Part shown: piece by piece, positions 44,233 through 52,955 of the stretch
How positions within the stretch are numbered: the first letter of the stretch is position 1
Layout: each line of letters starts with the position of its first letter
From: Shewanella litoralis
GTDB lineage: Bacteria; Pseudomonadota; Gammaproteobacteria; Enterobacterales; Shewanellaceae
Length of the DNA stretch: 64,000 nucleotides
Assembly: GCF_009828585.1 (NCBI RefSeq)
Contig: NZ_WSRZ01000002.1
Location: forward strand, 248,001-312,000
Reading direction: 5' to 3'
Made by a program: the position numbers and the translations under genes
The notes under the pieces: generated by a model
Told to the model about the DNA's origin: nothing
What the model saw: only the letters and a program-made list of their open reading frames with translations
The model's database searches: none

Positions 44233-46830
44233 TTAGTCTTTATAAGCGCGGCCATAGAAGCTGTCTAATAACACTTGTTTAATCTCGCTAATGAGTGGGT
44301 AGCGAGGGTTAGCACCAGTACATTGGTCATCAAATGCATCTTCTGCAATTTCATCCAATTTGGCGATAAAGTCTGCCTCGTTGACACCGGCTTCTTGAAT
44401 AGAGGCTGGGATGCCAATGACCTGCTTAAGCTCTTCGATTTTCTCAATGAGCTTTTCAACTTTTTGCTCATCTGTTTTACCACCTAACTTTAGGTGTTCA
44501 CTAATGGCGGCATAACGACACAATGCTTTAGGGCGGTCGTATTGGCTGAACGCCGCTTGCTTGGTTGGCATGTCTGTGGCATTAAAACGAATAACGTTAG
44601 AAATTAATAACGCATTGGCCAAACCATGTGCTAAGTGGAACTCAGCACCTAATTTGTGCGCCATTGAGTGACAGACACCCAAGAACGCGTTGGCAAATGC
44701 AATACCAGCAATGGTGGCGCCATTATGGACTTTCTCACGGGCAACAGGGGCTTTTGCTCCAAGCTCATAAGCGTCTGGTAAGTATTTCACCAGTAAATCG
44801 AGTGCTTGTAATGCCTGGCCGTCACTGTATTCGTTTGCCATCACACTGACATAGGCTTCTAATGCGTGAGTCACCGCGTCAATACCGCCAAAGGCCGTTA
44901 ATGACTTAGGCATGTCCATCACAAGGTTTGGATCAACAATGGCCATACTAGGCGTCAGTTCATAGTCTGCAATCGGGTACTTTTTACCTGTCACTTCATC
45001 GGTGACTACCGCAAATGGTGTGACTTCTGAGCCTGTGCCTGATGTGGTTGGAATGGCAACCATTTTGGCTTTTCGGCCCATTTTAGGGAACTTGTAAATA
45101 CGTTTACGAATATCCATAAAGCGTAAGGCTAAGTCAGCAAAATCAACATCTGGGTGCTCATACATCACCCAAATGATTTTCGCTGCATCCATAGGTGAAC
45201 CGCCACCTAATGCAATAATAACATCCGGTTGGAAGCTGTTAGCCACTTTAGCGCCCTGACGGACAATGGCTAATGTTGGGTCGGCTTCGACTTCGTAAAA
45301 GACTTCGGTTTCTAACCCTTGTGCTTTCAAAATCTTTAAGGTTTCGTTGCAATAGCCATTATTGAACAAGAACTTGTCGGTAATGATTAACGCACGTTTT
45401 TTGTCGCTTAATTCTTCAAGGGCAATCGGTAAACTGCCACGGCGGAAATAGATTGATGATGGAAGCTTGTGCCACAACATGTTTTCAGCCCTCTTGGCGA
45501 CCATTTTTTTGTTGATTAAGTGACTTGGGCCAACGTTTTCAGAAATTGAATTACCGCCCCATGAACCACAACCTAAAGTTAACGATGGCGCTAATTTGAA
45601 GTTATATAAGTCACCAATGCCGCCTTGCGAAGCTGGGGTGTTAATTAAAATACGCGCGGTTTTCATTCTAAAACCAAAGGCTTTTACGCGTGCTTCCTGG
45701 GTGTCTTGATCGGTATATAAACCAGAGGTGTGGCCAATGCCGCCTAAGGTGACTAGGGCTTCAGCTTTATCCATGGCTTCATTAAAGTCTTTGGCTTTAT
45801 ACATACCCAATAACGGAGATAACTTCTCGTGGGCGAATGCTTCTGCATCATCAATGTCTGTCACTTCACCAATCAAGACTTTGGTGTGGCCAGGTACGGT
45901 AATACCTGCCATAAGGGCGATATTGACTGCGCTTTGACCAACGATGTCGGCGTTTAGGCCACCATTTTTAAGAATGACGCTCTGCATTGCAGCGGTTTCG
46001 GCTTTAGATAATATATAGCCGCCGTAGTGAGCAAAACGCTCTTTGACTTGCTTATAGATACTTTCTACCACAATGACTGCTTGCTCAGAGGCACACACCA
46101 CACCGTTGTCGAAGGTTTTAGACATTAAGATTGAGCTCACAGCGCGTTTAATGTCGGCGGTTTCATCAATAACGATTGGGGTGTTACCGGCGCCAACACC
46201 AATGGCTGGTTTGCCAGAAGAGTAGGCGGCTTTCACCATACCTGGGCCACCAGTGGCTAAAATGAGGTTGATTTTTTCATGAGTCATTAATTGATTAGAC
46301 AAGGCTACGCTGGGTTGATCTATCCAGCCAATAATGTCTTTGGGGGCGCCAGCCGCTACAGCTGCATCGAGTACGATTCTTGCTGCTGTTGTGGTTGAGT
46401 TTTTCGCTCTTGGGTGCGGTGAAAAAATAATGCCATTACGGGTTTTTAAGCTAATAAGCGCTTTAAAAATGGCGGTAGAGGTTGGGTTAGTTGTCGGCAC
46501 AATACCGCAAATAATCCCGACAGGTTCTGCAATAGTAATGGTGCCAAAGGTTAAGTCCTCAGACAAAATGCCACAGGTTTTTTCATCTTTATACTTGTTA
46601 TAAATGTATTCAGAGGCAAAGTGGTTTTTAATCACTTTGTCTTCAAGCACACCCATGCCAGTTTCTGTCGCCGCCATTTTGGCAAGAGAGATGCGCGCAT
46701 CTGCAGCCGCGAAAGCCGCTGCCCTAAAAATTTTATCAACTTGCTCTTGGCTAAAATTAGCAAATTCGGCCTGTGCCTTGGCAACGCGTTCTACCAGTAG
46801 GTCAAGCTCTTGAGTATTGGTGACTGTCAT
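44233..46830 (-). CDS. adhE: Bifunctional acetaldehyde-CoA/alcohol dehydrogenase AdhE
   Basis: The 865-residue product has an N-terminal CoA-acylating aldehyde dehydrogenase half (catalytic Cys in 'NGVVCASEQAVIV') and a C-terminal iron-dependent alcohol dehydrogenase half ('HSMAHKLGAEFHLAHGLAN', with metal-binding histidines). It converts acetyl-CoA to ethanol, oxidising two NADH, in anaerobic fermentation, and forms spirosomes in other bacteria. A GAGGAAACC sequence precedes the ATG. A perfect HexR-type palindrome lies about 115 bp upstream. Confidence 0.98.
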   Translation of the reverse strand: MTVTNTQELDLLVERVAKAQAEFANFSQEQVDKIFRAAAFAAADARISLAKMAATETGMGVLEDKVIKNHFASEYIYNKYKDEKTCGILSEDLTFGTITIAEPVGIICGIVPTTNPTSTAIFKALISLKTRNGIIFSPHPRAKNSTTTAARIVLDAAVAAGAPKDIIGWIDQPSVALSNQLMTHEKINLILATGGPGMVKAAYSSGKPAIGVGAGNTPIVIDETADIKRAVSSILMSKTFDNGVVCASEQAVIVVESIYKQVKERFAHYGGYILSKAETAAMQSVILKNGGLNADIVGQSAVNIALMAGITVPGHTKVLIGEVTDIDDAEAFAHEKLSPLLGMYKAKDFNEAMDKAEALVTLGGIGHTSGLYTDQDTQEARVKAFGFRMKTARILINTPASQGGIGDLYNFKLAPSLTLGCGSWGGNSISENVGPSHLINKKMVAKRAENMLWHKLPSSIYFRRGSLPIALEELSDKKRALIITDKFLFNNGYCNETLKILKAQGLETEVFYEVEADPTLAIVRQGAKVANSFQPDVIIALGGGSPMDAAKIIWVMYEHPDVDFADLALRFMDIRKRIYKFPKMGRKAKMVAIPTTSGTGSEVTPFAVVTDEVTGKKYPIADYELTPSMAIVDPNLVMDMPKSLTAFGGIDAVTHALEAYVSVMANEYSDGQALQALDLLVKYLPDAYELGAKAPVAREKVHNGATIAGIAFANAFLGVCHSMAHKLGAEFHLAHGLANALLISNVIRFNATDMPTKQAAFSQYDRPKALCRYAAISEHLKLGGKTDEQKVEKLIEKIEELKQVIGIPASIQEAGVNEADFIAKLDEIAEDAFDDQCTGANPRYPLISEIKQVLLDSFYGRAYKD

Positions 46831-46880
46831 AATGGTTTCCTCTAAAAATATTCAACAAATCGTTTTTGTAAAATATTCTT

Positions 46881-46896
46881 TGTAAATAAAATTACA
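46881..46896. promoter_or_regulatory. HexR-like second site near adhE
   Basis: TGTAAATAAAATTACA has both HexR arms but one extra central base. It lies about 50 bp before the adhE start, probably over the core promoter or leader. Confidence 0.4.
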
Positions 46897-46944
46897 GTTT
46901 ATAGGGTGAACATGCTGTGATACTGACCACAAAAAAGCGAAAAA

Positions 46945-46959
46945 TGTAATTTTATTACA
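46945..46959. promoter_or_regulatory. Perfect HexR-type operator upstream of adhE
   Basis: TGTAATTTTATTACA is a perfect TGTAAT-N3-ATTACA palindrome. It lies about 115 bp before the adhE start and is the best HexR match in the window. Confidence 0.7.
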
Positions 46960-47059
46960 ACTTGCGTGTACGATTTTTGCACTTTTTTGTGTTGTAGATA
47001 TGCATATCAATTACATGTTATTGAGTGAATGGCAATTGATGATCAAGTGCTAATTGAAT

Positions 47060-47087
47060 CTTCAACCTTCAGCCTTCAACCTTCAAA
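47060..47087. repeat. Four tandem copies of a CTTCAAC-type heptamer
   Basis: CTTCAAC, CTTCAGC, CTTCAAC, CTTCAAA follow one another without spacing in the 779-bp adhE/HAD gap (46831-47609). No gene is present in this gap; besides this repeat, HexR-like and CRP-like sites are the only things I could support. Confidence 0.6.
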
Positions 47088-47382
47088 TCTCGAATCTCTA
47101 ATATCAGAGTTCAGCCATTCACTTTGAGTGCAAATGAGCTTGCGCATTGCATCTTCAAAATGCGTTTAATTGGTGCAATGTACAAGGCGTCAAATGACAA
47201 TCTTAAGCTTCAATCTTGATTGTTCTGTATTACAGATTGAATGATTTTCACTCAAGTCGAATCGTTTTATTTTTGTACTATTGGGCGCAATAAATATTAG
47301 CCTATTGAATTTAAATAACATTTTATTATCGCAAAACGTACATAAGCAACCGCTAAAGCTCGATTTGCTTATTTAATTCAAG

Positions 47383-47404
47383 AAATGTGATTGACATCAA
47401 TATT
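47383..47404. promoter_or_regulatory. Putative CRP site upstream of the mannitol-type locus
   Basis: A 22-bp stretch begins AAATGTGAT and has TCAAT six bases after TGTGA, matching eight of ten core positions of the CRP site. It lies about 206 bp before the HAD gene, a distance that makes direct activation less certain. Confidence 0.4.
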
Positions 47405-47609
47405 GAGAAGAGGGAATATGCTCAATGAAAGGGCATATGCTCATGCTGAGTGCAAAAGCTCAAGTAAGGGTGGTCATCCCCTGATTACAGATGATGACGC
47501 AGTGCAATAAGCATCGAATAATGCTTAACATAAGCAGTTAAGTGGGATTTTTAGCTTAAAGCCATTGTAAAATAGGACCTTAATTTTCTTTATTCATTAA
47601 GGCTAGTTT

Positions 47610-48281
47610 ATGGATACAAAGCCAAAGTTAGTCATTTTTGATTGCGACGGCGTCGTGATCGACAGTGAAGTCATTAGTGCGAATGTGTTAATCGACAAAT
47701 TAGCCGTGTTGGGTGCCCAGATTGATATGGCGTTTGTGCAGCAACATTTTTTAGGCTGCCAATTTGCGACTGTCGCGGCCAAAATTAACAGTTTGTTGAA
47801 TATAACGTTGCCACATGCTTTTGAATTGCAGTACCGAGAACAGTTGTTATTGGCATTTGAGCGTGATTTAACCGTAACGCGAGGCATTAAAGAGGTACTC
47901 GCCGCCTTAACTGTACCGTTTTGCATTGCCACAAGCAGCAGTTTACCGCGCACAACAAAAGCGTTGTCGGTGGTGGGATTAAGTGATGTGTTTGCTGGGA
48001 ATGTTTTTACCGGCAGCGAAGTTGAAAACGGTAAACCAGCACCCGATTTATTTTTACATGCAGCCAGGCGTATGGGCGTAGCACCAGAACAATGCTTAGT
48101 GATAGAGGACAGCTTTTTTGGCGTAACAGCCGCAGTGGCAGCCAATATGCCTGTTATTCATTATGTGGGTGGTGGACATATTAGTTACCACAATCATCCG
48201 GTTGCTAAAACGTTTCCACAGGTTACGGCATTAACAGATTGGCAAGATTTCGCCCAGTTAATGCCCAGCATAATGCGTTAA
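47610..48281 (+). CDS. HAD-family hydrolase (beta-phosphoglucomutase/YieH-like phosphatase)
   Basis: The 223-residue product begins with the HAD motif I 'FDCDGVVIDSE', has motif II 'IATSSSLP', and 'GKPAPDLFLHAARRMG' and 'VIEDSFFGVTAA' as motifs III and IV. The cap domain makes it a small sugar-phosphate phosphatase or mutase. It lies ten bases or so from the SorC-type regulator gene and leads a group with sugar-alcohol genes, so a sugar-phosphate substrate is likely. The exact one is not known. Confidence 0.85.
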   Translation: MDTKPKLVIFDCDGVVIDSEVISANVLIDKLAVLGAQIDMAFVQQHFLGCQFATVAAKINSLLNITLPHAFELQYREQLLLAFERDLTVTRGIKEVLAALTVPFCIATSSSLPRTTKALSVVGLSDVFAGNVFTGSEVENGKPAPDLFLHAARRMGVAPEQCLVIEDSFFGVTAAVAANMPVIHYVGGGHISYHNHPVAKTFPQVTALTDWQDFAQLMPSIMR

Positions 48282-48302
48282 GACTGAATAATGAGGACTA
48301 TC

Positions 48303-49265
48303 ATGGACAGTAAATCAAATTCAGAATTAGCGCGTTTAGAAGATGCAGCTAGAGCTGCGTGGCTTTATTACGTGGCTAAGAATACCCAGGATGAAATAGC
48401 GCAAAAATTAGAAGTATCAAGGCAGTCGGCACAGCGACTCGTTGCGCTTGCAGTGAGTGAAGGCTTAATTAAAGTGCGGTTAGACCACCCCATTGCAAAA
48501 TGCATGGAATTGGCTGAACAATTAAAACAAGCCTTTAATTTACTTGAGTGCGAAATTGTTCCTAGCGATCCCAGTGATATAAGCTCGGTGCATGGCTTAG
48601 CGCAAACCAGCGCAGCAGTGTTAGAGCGTTATTTAAAATCAGATACGCCAAAAACGCTGGCATTTGGGACCGGTCGGGCACTTAAGGCGTGTATTGATGA
48701 ATTACCGTCAATGCAGTGCCCGCAACATAAAATTGTTTCTTTGCTCGGCAATATGATGTCAGACGGTTCAGCTTCGGCATTTGACATTGTGGTGAGCATG
48801 GCCAATAGGGTACAAGCTAAGCATTACCCTATGCCGTTGCCGGTCATTGCGAGCTCAGTGGCCGAAAAAAACATTTTGCACGAGCTTGCACCAGTTAAAA
48901 GCATTTTGGCGTTAGTTGAGCAAGCAGATGCAACCTTTGTTGGTATAGGGCAAATGGGCGAGCAGTCGCCACTCATGCTTGATGGTTTTATAGACCAACA
49001 TAAATTAAATGAATTAGTTAACGACAAAGCTGCTGGTGAGATCACCAGTTGGGTTTACGATCATCAAGGGCAGTTATTAGCACATCCTATTAATCAATTA
49101 GTGATGAGTGCGCCGCTAACGCCTAATGCCAGTAAACCCGTTTATGGTATTGCTGCAGGTAAAAGTAAAGTGAATGCGATATTTGCAGCATTACAAGGTG
49201 GGTTAATTAACTCATTAATTACTAATGAATACACCGCCGAACAAATACTTGCAAAAGTGAAATAA
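48303..49265 (+). CDS. SorC/DeoR-type sugar-binding transcriptional regulator
   Basis: The 320-residue product has an N-terminal helix-turn-helix ('TQDEIAQKLEVSRQSAQRLVA') and a large SorC-type sugar-phosphate-binding domain ('LAFGTGRALKACIDEL', 'VGIGQMGEQSPLM'). ATG 48303 is preferred, with a GAGGA sequence just upstream; a start at 48291 would add four residues. Its position among a transporter, a polyol dehydrogenase and a fructokinase gene makes it the likely local regulator, comparable to mannitol or sorbitol operon regulators of other bacteria. Confidence 0.88.
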   Translation: MDSKSNSELARLEDAARAAWLYYVAKNTQDEIAQKLEVSRQSAQRLVALAVSEGLIKVRLDHPIAKCMELAEQLKQAFNLLECEIVPSDPSDISSVHGLAQTSAAVLERYLKSDTPKTLAFGTGRALKACIDELPSMQCPQHKIVSLLGNMMSDGSASAFDIVVSMANRVQAKHYPMPLPVIASSVAEKNILHELAPVKSILALVEQADATFVGIGQMGEQSPLMLDGFIDQHKLNELVNDKAAGEITSWVYDHQGQLLAHPINQLVMSAPLTPNASKPVYGIAAGKSKVNAIFAALQGGLINSLITNEYTAEQILAKVK

Positions 49266-49589
49266 ATTATAAAAACAGAGTAGGCTAAGTCACTGGAATT
49301 ATGGATGTGAAAGTGACTTAGCGTAAATATATTATAAAAGTAGAACGCTGGTTCAACATAGCGTTAGCAGGTTTGTCTCAATATAAACCACTAAAATAAT
49401 TATTAGTTAGCAAGTTTTACTATTAAAAAAAGTTATACCGTTAATGAGTGTTAATAAAAATAGAACGTCAATGGGGTTATTATTTCAGCTAAACAGAAAT
49501 AATAAATAGTCAAAAGGTAAATTGCTTAATTTTATCATCGATATTAGGTGAGGGATTAATTTACCTGAAAAAATAGGAATATAAAAATA
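49266..49589. promoter_or_regulatory. Intergenic region with three inverted repeats before the transporter gene
   Basis: The 324-bp gap contains a perfect 10-bp inverted repeat, CTAAGTCACT/AGTGACTTAG (49285-49321), that may end the regulator gene. AACGCT/AGCGTT follows at 49344-49365. TTATTATTTC/GAAATAATAA lies at 49477-49505. The second and third are candidate operators for the adjacent regulator. A GAACG-containing motif recurs beside both (AAGTAGAACG and AAATAGAACG). Confidence 0.5.
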
Positions 49590-51305
49590 ATGACAACAAG
49601 TCACCAGGATTCTTCATATCATCAAATGAATGAAGAGCAGCTTCCCGTCGCAAAGAATAAGCTGCACGGTTGGAAACATTTTGCAGGTTTATATGCTGGG
49701 GAGCATGTTGCTGCAACCGAATTTGTTATTGGTGCAACCTTTGTTGCTTTAGGTGCATCGACCATTGATATTCTTTTAGGCTTACTTATTGGTAACCTAT
49801 TAGCCATGTGTTCTTGGTGGCTATTAACTGCGCCTATTGCAGTCGAAACACGTTTAAGTTTGTACAATTATTTAAATAAAATTGCTGGCGATTCAATGAC
49901 CAAGCTCTATAACTGGGCTAACGTGGTTATTTTCTCGGTGATTTCTGCCGCGATGATTACCGTGTCATCTACCGCGGTACGCTTCTTGTTTGATATTCCC
50001 GCCCAGTTAAATTGGTATCCCAGCAGTTTATGGTTTGTGATGATTGTATTAGCCGTGGGGTCAATTGTTGTAGTGGTTGCCATGTATGGCTTCTCTACCG
50101 TGGCTGACTTTTCTAAAATCTGTGCGCCCTGGTTGTTTGTTATCTTTATCGCGGGCTCGTTTACGTTATTTCCAGCGCTGTCTAACCATGTAATAGGCAG
50201 TACGACGTTAACGAATTGGCAAGACTTTATCACCATTGGCGACAGCTCAATCTGGACTGGTTTTAATGCTGAAGGCGAAAAGGGCATTGGTTTACTTGAA
50301 GTGATAGGCTTTGCTTGGGCTGCAAACTCCATTACTCACTTTGGTTTAATCGACATGGCTATTTTTCGATTTGCTAAACGTAAAAGTTATGGTTTGTTTT
50401 CTGGTGTGGGGATGTTCTTTGGCCATTATATCGCATGGATTTCAGCTGGCATCATGGGCGCAGGTACTGCGGTATTGCTAAAAACCACCATTACTCAGCT
50501 CGATCCGGGTGACGTGGCGTACCATGCATTAGGGTTTTCTGGTTTTGTGATTATTATCATTGCAGGTTGGACTACGGCAAACGCTAACTTGTATCGTGCA
50601 GGGCTTGCAGCGCAATCTATCTTTGTGAATCAATCACGTGAACGCACCACTGCCATTGTCGGTATGGTCACGGTAGTGATTGCCTGTTTCCCGTTTGTAT
50701 TTACCCAAATGTTGCCATTACTGACCTATGCTGGCTTATTGGTTGTGCCTGTTGGTGGCATTGTATTTGCTGAGCATGTGTTGTTCCCTAAAATTGGTTT
50801 AACACGCTACTGGGCTAAATATCAAAACTTATCTAAAAGTACTCCTGCCATTGCCACCTGGGCGTTAGCTTTAGTCTTTGGCTTTGGATTAAATAGTGTA
50901 GATGTTATTTCGTTTTATTATTTATTTATCCCGACCTGGATATTCACCATTATTGTTTATACCTTACTGGCTAAAAAATATGGCGCTGATTTAGATTATA
51001 CCGACGCTATTATTGCTGATGAAAAAGAACAACAACAAATTGCCGAATATCAAGAGGCAATGGCTAAAGATGACAAAGAAACAATCGAAGATGTGAGTAA
51101 AGTTACCCGGTTATTAAATGTTTTTGCTTTTATCTCTTTAGTGATTATTTCTGCACTTGCTGTAAATGTGATGTTTTATAGCCCGACAATGGAAATATAT
51201 GACGAGAATAAATCGTTATTCGAAACCGTGTGTTTTGCTTGTACAGTGATTTATTTTAGTTGTTCATACTTTGCATTAAAACGTCACAAGAATTTAAATT
51301 CATAA
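49590..51305 (+). CDS. NCS1-type (purine-cytosine permease-like) transporter, probable sugar-alcohol uptake
   Basis: The 571-residue product has about 12 transmembrane segments in the NCS1/CodB pattern ('GATFVALGASTIDILLGLLI', 'VIGFAWAANSITHFGLIDM', 'GWTTANANLYRAGLA'). Its soluble N-terminal part of about 30 residues and a charged loop after TM10 are extra. NCS1 transporters usually carry nucleobases, but the genes around it are for polyol catabolism, so mannitol or a related polyol is the more likely cargo. An AGGAATAT sequence precedes the ATG. Confidence 0.82.
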   Translation: MTTSHQDSSYHQMNEEQLPVAKNKLHGWKHFAGLYAGEHVAATEFVIGATFVALGASTIDILLGLLIGNLLAMCSWWLLTAPIAVETRLSLYNYLNKIAGDSMTKLYNWANVVIFSVISAAMITVSSTAVRFLFDIPAQLNWYPSSLWFVMIVLAVGSIVVVVAMYGFSTVADFSKICAPWLFVIFIAGSFTLFPALSNHVIGSTTLTNWQDFITIGDSSIWTGFNAEGEKGIGLLEVIGFAWAANSITHFGLIDMAIFRFAKRKSYGLFSGVGMFFGHYIAWISAGIMGAGTAVLLKTTITQLDPGDVAYHALGFSGFVIIIIAGWTTANANLYRAGLAAQSIFVNQSRERTTAIVGMVTVVIACFPFVFTQMLPLLTYAGLLVVPVGGIVFAEHVLFPKIGLTRYWAKYQNLSKSTPAIATWALALVFGFGLNSVDVISFYYLFIPTWIFTIIVYTLLAKKYGADLDYTDAIIADEKEQQQIAEYQEAMAKDDKETIEDVSKVTRLLNVFAFISLVIISALAVNVMFYSPTMEIYDENKSLFETVCFACTVIYFSCSYFALKRHKNLNS

Positions 51306-51318
51306 AACCCAATAAGTG

Positions 51319-51374
51319 ACTCAAAGCAATGATTAATCTAATGATCATATTAATGATCAAAGATTGCTTTGAGT
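51319..51374. other. Long inverted repeat between transporter and polyol dehydrogenase genes
   Basis: Perfect 12-bp arms, ACTCAAAGCAAT and ATTGCTTTGAGT, are 32 bp apart with further partial pairing inside (ATGATCA copies). No T-run follows. It could be a partial terminator, an RNA-stability hairpin or an operator that uncouples transporter and enzyme levels. Confidence 0.55.
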
Positions 51375-51430
51375 CTGGTGTGTTACTGAGCTAACACAGA
51401 ACCGATTATCATATTTTACGAGGCATGAGT

Positions 51431-52951
51431 ATGCAGCACACTCAACAATCAAACGTTAAACTGAACACGCTAAACCAACAATCGTTATCCTCTTTATCTG
51501 CTGATGTCGACGTGCCGAAATACGATCGCAGTAAGTTAACAGCAGGTATTGTGCATATTGGTGTGGGCGGATTTCACCGTGCTCACCAGGCTATGTATGT
51601 TAATGAATTACTCAAAACACCTGGCTCAGAGTCGTGGGCCATTTGTGGAGTGGGTTTATTAGAAGCCAACCGCGGTTTACGTGATGTACTGGTTAAGCAA
51701 GATTACTTGTACAGTTTAACGGTGCGCCACCCAAATGGGCAGATTGACCATCAGGTGATCGGCTCAATGATAGACTTTTTATTTGCCCCAGAAAACAAGC
51801 AACAGGTTATTGATAAACTGGTTAATGCAGACACCAAAATTGTATCATTAACCATTACTGAAGGTGGCTATAACTTTAACCCTGCAACGGGTGAGTTTGA
51901 TTTTGCTAACCCTGAAATTATCCATGATATGGCTAATCTGCACGACCCAATCACCGCCTTTGGTTATATCACGGCTGCGTTAATGCAGCGTAAAGCTAAT
52001 GGCATGAAACCTTTTACCGTTCAGTCTTGCGACAACGTTCAACATAACGGTGATATGACCCGTAAAATGTTATTAGCATTTGTCAGTAAAATTGATGCTG
52101 AGCTGGGTCAATGGATAGAAGCTAACGTTGCGTTTCCTAATGCAATGGTTGACCGTATTACCCCAGTTACGACCAAAGCTGATATTGAATACGTGGCCAA
52201 TACTCTACACATAAATGATGAATGGCCAATCACCTGCGAAGCCTTTACTCAATGGGTTATTGAAGACAACTTTAGTGATGGCCGCCCAGCGTTTGATTTG
52301 GCTGGCGCGCAGTTTGTTGCGGATGTTACCCCATTTGAGAAAATGAAAATCCGTTTACTCAATGCCGGTCATTCGGTTTTAGGTTTGTTGGGTTCTATTC
52401 ATGGTTTTGCCACGATTGATGAGGCTGTTTCTGATCCATTATTTGCCACCTATTTACGTAAGTTTATGGACGATGAAGTCACGCCATTAATTGATCAGTT
52501 AGAGGGTATCGATTTAACCCAATACAAAGACACCTTGATTGAGCGATTTGCTAACCCAAACATTAAAGACAGTTTGGCGCGTATTTGTTTAGAAAGCTCA
52601 GCAAAATTACCTAAGTTTATCATTGCATCGATTAACGAAAATATTGCCTTAAACCGTGATACCTCTCTAGCGTGTTTAGTCATCGCAGCCTGGTGCTTAT
52701 ACAGTGATAAGCAGGTCAATCAACAGGGTGAAGCATTAGAGATTAACGATCAAATGGCCGCGCAGTTGCATCAATTTGCGAGTAAAACTGAACACGATCC
52801 ACTGGCATTTTTACAGCTAACCGATTTATTTGGTGATTTAAATAATCAAGCCGCATTTTGCAAAGAGTATCGTAAAGCCATTGCTGAACTGTATGCTCCA
52901 AACAGTGATATTAAAGCGATAATGCAAGCCCGTTTACAAGCAAAGAGTTAA
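51431..52951 (+). CDS. mtlD: Mannitol 2-dehydrogenase-family polyol dehydrogenase
   Basis: The 506-residue product is a long-chain polyol dehydrogenase of the mannitol dehydrogenase family: 'GIVHIGVGGFHRAHQAMYV' binds NAD(H), 'SLTITEGGYNFNP' follows, and the 'KMKIRLLNAGHSVLGLLG' segment carries the catalytic lysine and histidine. It should oxidise mannitol to fructose. ATG 51431 has AGG seven bases upstream and is preferred over ATG 51425, which is too close to it. The fructokinase gene follows after four bases, so the two are translationally close. Confidence 0.9.
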   Translation: MQHTQQSNVKLNTLNQQSLSSLSADVDVPKYDRSKLTAGIVHIGVGGFHRAHQAMYVNELLKTPGSESWAICGVGLLEANRGLRDVLVKQDYLYSLTVRHPNGQIDHQVIGSMIDFLFAPENKQQVIDKLVNADTKIVSLTITEGGYNFNPATGEFDFANPEIIHDMANLHDPITAFGYITAALMQRKANGMKPFTVQSCDNVQHNGDMTRKMLLAFVSKIDAELGQWIEANVAFPNAMVDRITPVTTKADIEYVANTLHINDEWPITCEAFTQWVIEDNFSDGRPAFDLAGAQFVADVTPFEKMKIRLLNAGHSVLGLLGSIHGFATIDEAVSDPLFATYLRKFMDDEVTPLIDQLEGIDLTQYKDTLIERFANPNIKDSLARICLESSAKLPKFIIASINENIALNRDTSLACLVIAAWCLYSDKQVNQQGEALEINDQMAAQLHQFASKTEHDPLAFLQLTDLFGDLNNQAAFCKEYRKAIAELYAPNSDIKAIMQARLQAKS

Positions 52952-52955
52952 TGTT

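Noticed and set aside
47036-47052. FNR-like TTGAT/ATCAA palindrome upstream of adhE
   Set aside because: The half sites are separated by one base instead of four, so it does not fit FNR.
47603-48145. 180-codon frame on the minus strand opposite the HAD gene
   Set aside because: The opposing frame has clear HAD motifs and a good start; the antisense frame lacks any recognisable feature.
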